NCBI GenBank assembly: GCA_030770535.1
Contig: JASVEC010000171.1
Coordinates: 1-37,070 of the forward strand
Direction: 5' to 3'
From: Batkoa obscura
Taxonomy: Eukaryota > Entomophthoromycota > Entomophthoromycetes > Entomophthorales > Batkoaceae
DNA length: 37,070 nucleotides
Below the pieces are notes generated by a model that was not told where the DNA came from, made no database searches, and saw only the letters and a list, made by a program, of their open reading frames with translations. The translations under genes and the position numbers were made by a program. Shown piece after piece: positions 31,250-37,070 of this stretch (positions are counted from its first letter, which is position 1; the number at the start of each line of letters is the position of its first letter).

Positions 31250-34101
31250 ATATGTAGTATAGTTATGAACTTTTTGTTGATTTTGTATAGATAAGGTTAG
31301 ATTCGTAGCGGGATATTAAGCTGGGGTAATTCAGTCCAATGTAGTTTGTATATTTATATACTTAGGTTGATAGAAAACAAGGATAAGGTTGTTGATATAT
31401 GGTGTTCTTAATATATACTACAGACAATAGTTAATTAAAAGGCTTTACGTGGTTTAATAAAGATTAAGTTTAAGGGAATAAAAATATGAATTCGCAAAAA
31501 GAAAGGAGACAGAATAGTATATATAAAATTGGATTATGTATAATGTATGGCAAATGTATTTAAAAATAGGTATATAAAATTTGAAACACTGTACACATAA
31601 AATCAGTCTTTCTTAGAATGAAAGAGAGAAATTGAAAGAAGTTAGGTTTATACAGACCAAAATTGGAAAAATAAAAAAGGGGTGGAAATGTAGGGTACAA
31701 AATATTGCAATTTTGATTGAGTATTGTTATAAAATTCGAGTTTAATTCTTTAAGTTAGGTTAATTTAATGGTTGAAATCTTGAAATCATTATTCATTTTT
31801 TTTTTTATTCCTGATTGATTGGAATCAAAATAGAATGCTTTAATTGGCTGCTTTTGAATTTTAATAATTTTTCTACCAAGATTAAATAAGATAGAAGTAT
31901 AAATTAGACAATATATTGCTACTTAAATCATTTTATTTATTATAACCTAAAAAACAATCAGTATAAAGGAATTTTACTACTTATTAGAACGGTATATTTA
32001 ACTAATTAGAAAGAATCTCTACTATACTTTTAAAGTCATAAAATTATTAAATTTTTATTGATTTCTATGACCACAATCTAGTCATTTGATTGACTTTGTT
32101 GTATCACTACTATTTAAAAATAATATTCAATTAAATTAATACATCATTTAAAATAGTATTTAGATAATAATTTGGAATATTTTAAACATGAATTTAAACC
32201 ATATATTCTTTAATTTGATACACATTATACCTTGATCTTTTTGATCTACTTAATCATTTAAAATACTTCATCATTAAGCTAAGCTTATTCTTATTCTATC
32301 TTTTCTTCTTATTCAATATTTTAATATAAGATACCTAACTTATAGCTATTACATTTAATGAGCACTGCATTCTTAAAATCAACTTGGATTTAATATTCAT
32401 TGTCAAAATTGATGACGAATATTGTTAACAATTACTTTAATAAAGTCCATACTATATAATAAAACTAAAAACCATAGCTGGTAAGATTTCAACAAGAACA
32501 AAGATATAAAAATTAAACAAACATCTTTAATTATATAAGCTTACTACAAAGTCATATACGTTTTCTACTAAATTCGTTCTTTATTTCAACTTTGTTTTTC
32601 TTACAATAAAAGGTTATTTGAATTTGAAATATACAATGGGAGCATAACTTATTAAACCTGAAAATTCTTGAATGAATTATATTTTAATACCGTTTAACTA
32701 AATTGGGTAATATGAGATATTCCCATAAAAACAGAAAATGTAAAAGTATAATGTCAAAAAAATATAAAGAAGCAGAAATCTAACCTGGAAGGATTTGATA
32801 TTAGAGGAAGATCATGAAGAAAAAATATTACTAATACTAAAAGGGTGTAGCGTAAAATTTAATTACACTTGTCAAGTGACTTTGATAAGGAAAAGCATAT
32901 TAATTATAAGTTTGAATATCAAATGGATTCATTCTCTGGTTGAAAAAAGATGTGACTTTAAGCTTTTTTACCTTTGAAAACCACAACATGTTATTATCCC
33001 TTTATTATTTATTTTTAGAAATGACGTAAGTTAGACACTGATAAGGTCAGCAAAAACCTGTTCAATATATTTCGCTAGAAAATAGGTTGTATAGAAGGTT
33101 ATAAAAAATTTAATGTATACTATACTAAAGCATATGCTCATATATTATTGCCAAAAAGGGCTAAGATATATTTGTACTACATTAAAGTAAAACTATGTAT
33201 GATTTTCGATGAAAATGCCATTGGCATTAATAACATTAAAAGAAAAACGTGATAGATGGAGCTTCAATAAAATTTATTTATTTATAAATGTCACATTTAA
33301 TAATGAACCTGTTAGATATGAGGGATAAATAAGAAAGGATAAGTTATTTAGGCACTTTAAGCTTTAATATTTTATACATTAACCTTAATTTTTCATAAAT
33401 CGAATACTGGATCATATTTTACATAGTTTAAATATATCTTCAAGGTCAACCTTAATTTTACTTTATATTGTAAAATAGTTGATATTATCTTTAAGTGATA
33501 TAGCTTGAAACTATTTATTGTATAAAATTATTGATTATATTTAACATAATAACAGCAAATTTGTTAAAACATGTTAAAATTTTCAATAAACTCTTGATTA
33601 TACTATTTGTACTATTTTACTATTTATACTATTTGAATGAGATTTTATTGTTATTAAACCATTTATGTAAAAATACAAAGCTATAGCTTGGTCAAGAGAA
33701 CTTTAGACTATAGATACAAAATTTACATAGTTTTATTCTATCCCTAGTACTATTACCTGAATCCAAATCTCAGAACTTGTTAACTATATTTTAACAAATT
33801 TCAAGGCTTCAAGTCTTGAATTGGAGATATTTCTTTTAATTTTATCACTTTTTCGATTTCTTAAATACTATTGAGTAGAAAAAATCCTGATAAATTTCTT
33901 AAAAAAACACCCTTAATTAATAAAAATGAAAATTTATCAGTAGACGATATACAAGAATTAGTATACTCATTTCTTTACTTTTTTACTATATACTTCTTTT
34001 AAACTCTAGCTATAAATTGCCTTTTTGATTTGTTATCAAAACTTTGTCAAGTATATTTAACAATAAGATATTCAGCTGTTGGGAATTTTTTTAAGAATAC
34101 A

Positions 34102-34198
34102 TATGGGGATGTATTTTTTTGCTCAAGAAGTTTACTAATAGTCTTCTCAAATAGGGCTTAAAAAAATGAAAAAATGAAATCAAAAAACATTCTTATAT
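34102..34198 (+). mobile_element. Diverged MITE-like element
   Basis: Keeps TATGGGGATGTATTTTTTT at the left end and part of the core (TTTACTAATAGTCTTCTCAA), and ends AAAAAACATTCTTATA. The core is shortened relative to the others. Confidence 0.7.
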
Positions 34199-35366
34199 TT
34201 TGTTCAAAGGCACTTTTTAAAGATTTTAGAAGCTTCAAAATAAGTACTTATATAATAAATAATATAAATTGTATTATTACTTTCGTATTATATTTATAGT
34301 TGATAGATGGCTTTAGTATATTTGAGATTTAACTGTTGAGAACGGAACAGTCGTGTTATTTCAATAACCAAAATTCATTATTTAATATATTGGGTATATT
34401 TGTAAAAACATAAAGTCTAGTTTGCATAATCATCATATAGAATGGCTAACTGTATGATTAACTTGCATAAAATAAATCCAATCATTTAAGTTAAATTTGT
34501 TAATTACAAATATTAGTTATGATCGGAACCTCAAAACATTATTTTTGCATTTGAAATGAATTAAATTTGGGACCTGCATATTTTGAAAAATCAATTTATT
34601 TAATGTGAGAACTTTGCTAGTATTTATTTTATAATCTATCTTATTTTATAGATTTTTTTTACAATTTTGCGCAAGTTTATCCCAATAAAACTATAGGTTG
34701 CAATAATAAGAAGCTTTTATTGGAAAAGCATGCTTATTTTAAACTAAGAGATAATCTTACATTTGTAATTAATAATAGGTAGGAATGGTCTGCTGAATCG
34801 ATTTCACTTTTTTATCTAATTTTTAAAACTTAAATTATGAACAAAACAACCAATAAAACAATACTAAAATAAAACTCAATTTTTCAAGCATTTTATATTA
34901 AATTTTTGCTTAAAATTATAAAACAAACTCTTTATTAGAAAGCAAAGGTATCTGACAGTTTTAATTATTTTATAATTTATGTTACAAGTTAGTGGAATTT
35001 GTATTGAATTTAACACAAATTCACGGATTAGCAAGGCTTTTACTAATATAATCTATATATTGATATTAATCAAAGTTGTATGCAAATAGATACATCTTTC
35101 TACAAAACTTTATTAAAAATATATATTATTAACTCCTTCATAGTCAACATTGAAGATTTAGTATCAAATAAACAGATTGTTTTAATGTTATAATTGTATT
35201 ATCAATATATCATTAAGTTGATAGATAGCTGTATAGGAGGAAATGTTGGCTTTAAAACTATAGTTGATTATATATATAATATAAATAATATAATAGTCTT
35301 TATTTATTAACTTAGCTGTTAATAACTTAAACAATATTAAGATTTAATAATTAATTTTTATCACTT

Positions 35367-35414
35367 AATAAAATACTCAATAAAATACTCAATAAAATAC
35401 TCAATAAAATACTC
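35367..35414 (+). repeat. 12-bp tandem repeat AATAAAATACTC x4
   Basis: Four exact copies in a row, followed by a CTTACTTAGTAAGTA near-palindrome. Confidence 0.9.
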
Positions 35415-35535
35415 ACTTACTTAGTAAGTATTGAAACTTTTAGATCTTGTAATGTTTTTATGAAATAAACTGAGGTTGATTTTTTAATTTACTAAATATT
35501 ATATAACATAATTTATTGCTATATTTAATAAAATA

Positions 35536-35640
35536 TATAGGAGTGTATTTTTTCGTTTAAGAATTTTGCTAATAATCTTTCCACTTAAATAGCGCTTAAA
35601 AAGTGGAAAAGTAATGAAGCCAAAAAAAAACACTCCCATA
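35536..35640 (+). mobile_element. MITE-like element, near consensus
   Basis: Runs from TATAGGAGTGTATTTTTTC to AAAAACACTCCCATA with the full core (AAATAGCGCTTAAAAAGTGG, AGTAATGAAGCC). Its ends form an imperfect terminal inverted repeat of about 17 bp. Confidence 0.85.
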
Positions 35641-35832
35641 TGTATATTTTCTATATTATTTGACAAAAAAAATCAAAATCAACTTTTAAAGTATTACTTA
35701 TTTCATAAACTTATATATAATATAAAAACTTTCCAAATTTAGAATAATTCCCTATATCTGCTTATATATTAATTTTTATAAACTTTTTAAATAAAAGCTT
35801 TTTAAATATTAAAGTAATTGCATAACTTTATA

Positions 35833-36011
35833 TATGTAAGGATATATTTTGTGTTTGAGGATTTGATTTTACTAACAATCTTTCCGCTTAAATAATGTTT
35901 AAAAAATAAAAAAATAATGAAATCAAGAAATACCCCTCCTATATGTGAAATCATAATTTGAGTGGAAAGACTGTTAGTAAAAATTGCTAAACACAAAAAT
36001 ACATCCCCATT
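35833..36011. mobile_element. Composite of two MITE-like copies, head to tail in opposite directions
   Basis: A plus-oriented copy (35833-35942, ending AATACCCCTCCTATA) abuts a truncated minus-oriented copy (about 35943-36011, ending ACATCCCCAT). The same composite occurs in inverted orientation at 36370-36535. Confidence 0.8.
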
Positions 36012-36076
36012 TAAATAACTAGTTTTATTTTCAAGCTAGATAAAAAAATTTGATTAAAATTTTGAATTTAATTACA

Positions 36077-36180
36077 TATGGGGATGTTTTTTTTGGTTTC
36101 ATTACTTTTCCACTTTTTAAGCCCTGTTTGAGCGGAAAGATTGTTAGTAAAGTTCTTAAACAAAAAAATACATCCCCATA
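36077..36180 (-). mobile_element. MITE-like element, near consensus
   Basis: 104 bp from TATGGGGATGTTTTTTTTGG to ACATCCCCATA. This copy has the best-matched terminal inverted repeats in the window. Confidence 0.9.
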
Positions 36181-36284
36181 TGGAGATGTTTTTTTGACTT
36201 CATTACTTTCTCCACCTTTTAAGCCACTATTTGAGTAGAAAAATCGTTAGTGAAAATTCTTAAACATAAAAACACATCCTCATA
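36179..36284 (-). mobile_element. MITE-like element, tandem to the previous copy
   Basis: Same orientation as 36077-36180 and apparently sharing its terminal TA: TATGGAGATGTTTTTTTG to ACACATCCTCATA. Confidence 0.85.
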
Positions 36285-36369
36285 TTAAAAACTTATAAAG
36301 TTGAAAACTTGAACCCAAAAATTAGATTGGTTTCTAATTAAATTTAAATATTATTTACTTTAATTATTA

Positions 36370-36535
36370 TAAAAGAGTGTTTAGGAATTCTACTAACAAT
36401 CTTTCCACTCAAATTATGATTTAACATATAGGAGGGGTATTTCTTGATTTCATTATTTTTTCATTTTTTAAACATTATTTAAGCGGAAAGATTGTTAGTA
36501 AAATCAAATCCTCAAACACAAAAATACGCCCTCGT
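36370..36535. mobile_element. Inverted copy of the MITE composite
   Basis: A truncated plus copy (36370-36424) and a full minus copy (36427-36535) together match the reverse complement of 35833-36011 (paired positions sum to about 72370), including the TATAGGAGGGGTATTTCTTG junction. Confidence 0.8.
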
Positions 36536-37014
36536 TTATTTACATAAAGGTAATACTTTTAGATAATAAATGCATTAGAAATAAAGGACAAATTAAGTGA
36601 TGACAAGTTGTAGATATTAATTTTAGTATTCATATAATAAAGCTCGTTTTCACAAATCAAATACCATTGGAGACCATTAAAACATTCAAGGTTAATAAAA
36701 TGTTAAGTTAGTCTTTGCATTGTTTAATACTACGTTACACAGTAGTTTCTATTTTCTCAAGCGCTATATTTTGAAACTACTGTATAAGAATAATATTATT
36801 CATTACATACAGTTTCAAAATATTATGTATTAGTTCTTGAAATATATACATTTTAATATCCAATAAATTCCTGATAATACTATTTGATTAATTAATTTAA
36901 AATTTTGCCACACTATAGCATTTTTCTAAAAATACAAAACTAAAGAATCTTATCAAGCATAATTAGCCATAAGTCGCTTGATAGGAGCATCAGCTATATA
37001 TAAAAAACTTTAAT
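36536..37014. other. AT-rich stretch before the right edge
   Basis: I see no gene or family repeat. It contains an imperfect inverted pair around the TTTTGAAACTACTGTATAAG region (36770-36820). Confidence 0.4.
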
Positions 37015-37070
37015 TACCTTAATACCCCTTAAATACTTCTTCTACTTCAGCTCCAATACTTGATAATTTT
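37014..37070 (-). CDS. Possible partial coding exon at the right edge
   Basis: The minus strand reads KLSSIGAEVEEVFKGY before a stop. The codons are less AT-extreme than the flank, and GGTAATT just after could be a splice donor. It is probably the end of a gene that lies mostly outside the window; no family can be named. Confidence 0.3.

Larger units (their letters stand above)
31250..35535. other. Very long AT-rich stretch without a recognisable gene
   Basis: About 4.3 kb. A 60-residue plus frame at 32795-32977 has no family features. One MITE-like copy lies at 34102-34198 and a 12-bp tandem repeat at 35367-35414. No tRNA- or rRNA-like structure is evident. Confidence 0.5.

Noticed and set aside
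32795-32977. 60-codon plus-strand frame
   Set aside because: It has no family features or splice context and is of a length expected by chance.
35802-36238. Two small similar frames (64 and 62 codons) on opposite strands
   Set aside because: Both are translations of the 104-bp repeat, which is non-coding in its other copies; their likeness reflects the repeat.

Overview
The window is nuclear DNA of an AT-rich eukaryote, almost certainly a fungus. Genes carry many short GT-AG introns (31 to about 125 nt). There is an Ecm33/Sps2-type GPI-anchored wall protein and a second Cys-rich GPI-type protein. The ALG11, HIS5, RFC1, eIF3L and ECO1 homologues look eukaryotic and fungal-compatible. Extreme AT content, intron density and a meiotic MCM (MCMDC2) that I would not expect in most yeasts and moulds suggest an early-diverging lineage such as Entomophthoromycotina; that placement is inference.

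Layout. 1-2287: AT-rich, with a broken coding fragment at the left edge. 2288-17518: a large inverted repeat. Two nearly identical arms of about 4.1 kb (2288-6340 and 13394-17518) each hold a complete copy of a roughly 23-exon gene that I identify as MCMDC2, a pseudo-ATPase MCM relative of the meiotic mei-MCM complex. The two copies point inwards. The 7.05-kb spacer carries HIS5 (+), eIF3L (-) and RFC1 (-). 17519-20661: an unrecognised intronless gene and a CREG-like flavin-fold protein with a C-terminal membrane tail. 20662-23020: mostly empty. 23021-25099: two convergent cell-surface genes. 25741-28569: ALG11 (+) and ECO1 (-), tail to tail with 54 bp between stop codons. 30388-31249: a three-exon gene of unknown function with a WDGDFE motif. 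31250-37070: long AT-rich DNA with a dense cluster of a short inverted-repeat element.

A roughly 104-bp MITE-like repeat (ends TATGGGGATGT...ACATCCCCATA) occurs about a dozen times, including once inside an MCMDC2 intron in both arms, and in palindromic and tandem arrangements near the right end.

How genes relate. RFC1 (clamp loader), ECO1 (cohesin acetylation at forks) and MCMDC2 (meiotic recombination) share a chromosome-biology theme, but nothing shows they are co-regulated. The most striking points are the duplicated MCMDC2 framing a potentially invertible 7-kb cassette, loss of the annotated start codon in only one copy, an RFC1 that starts directly at its AAA+ module without the usual BRCT region, and the MITE palindromes.
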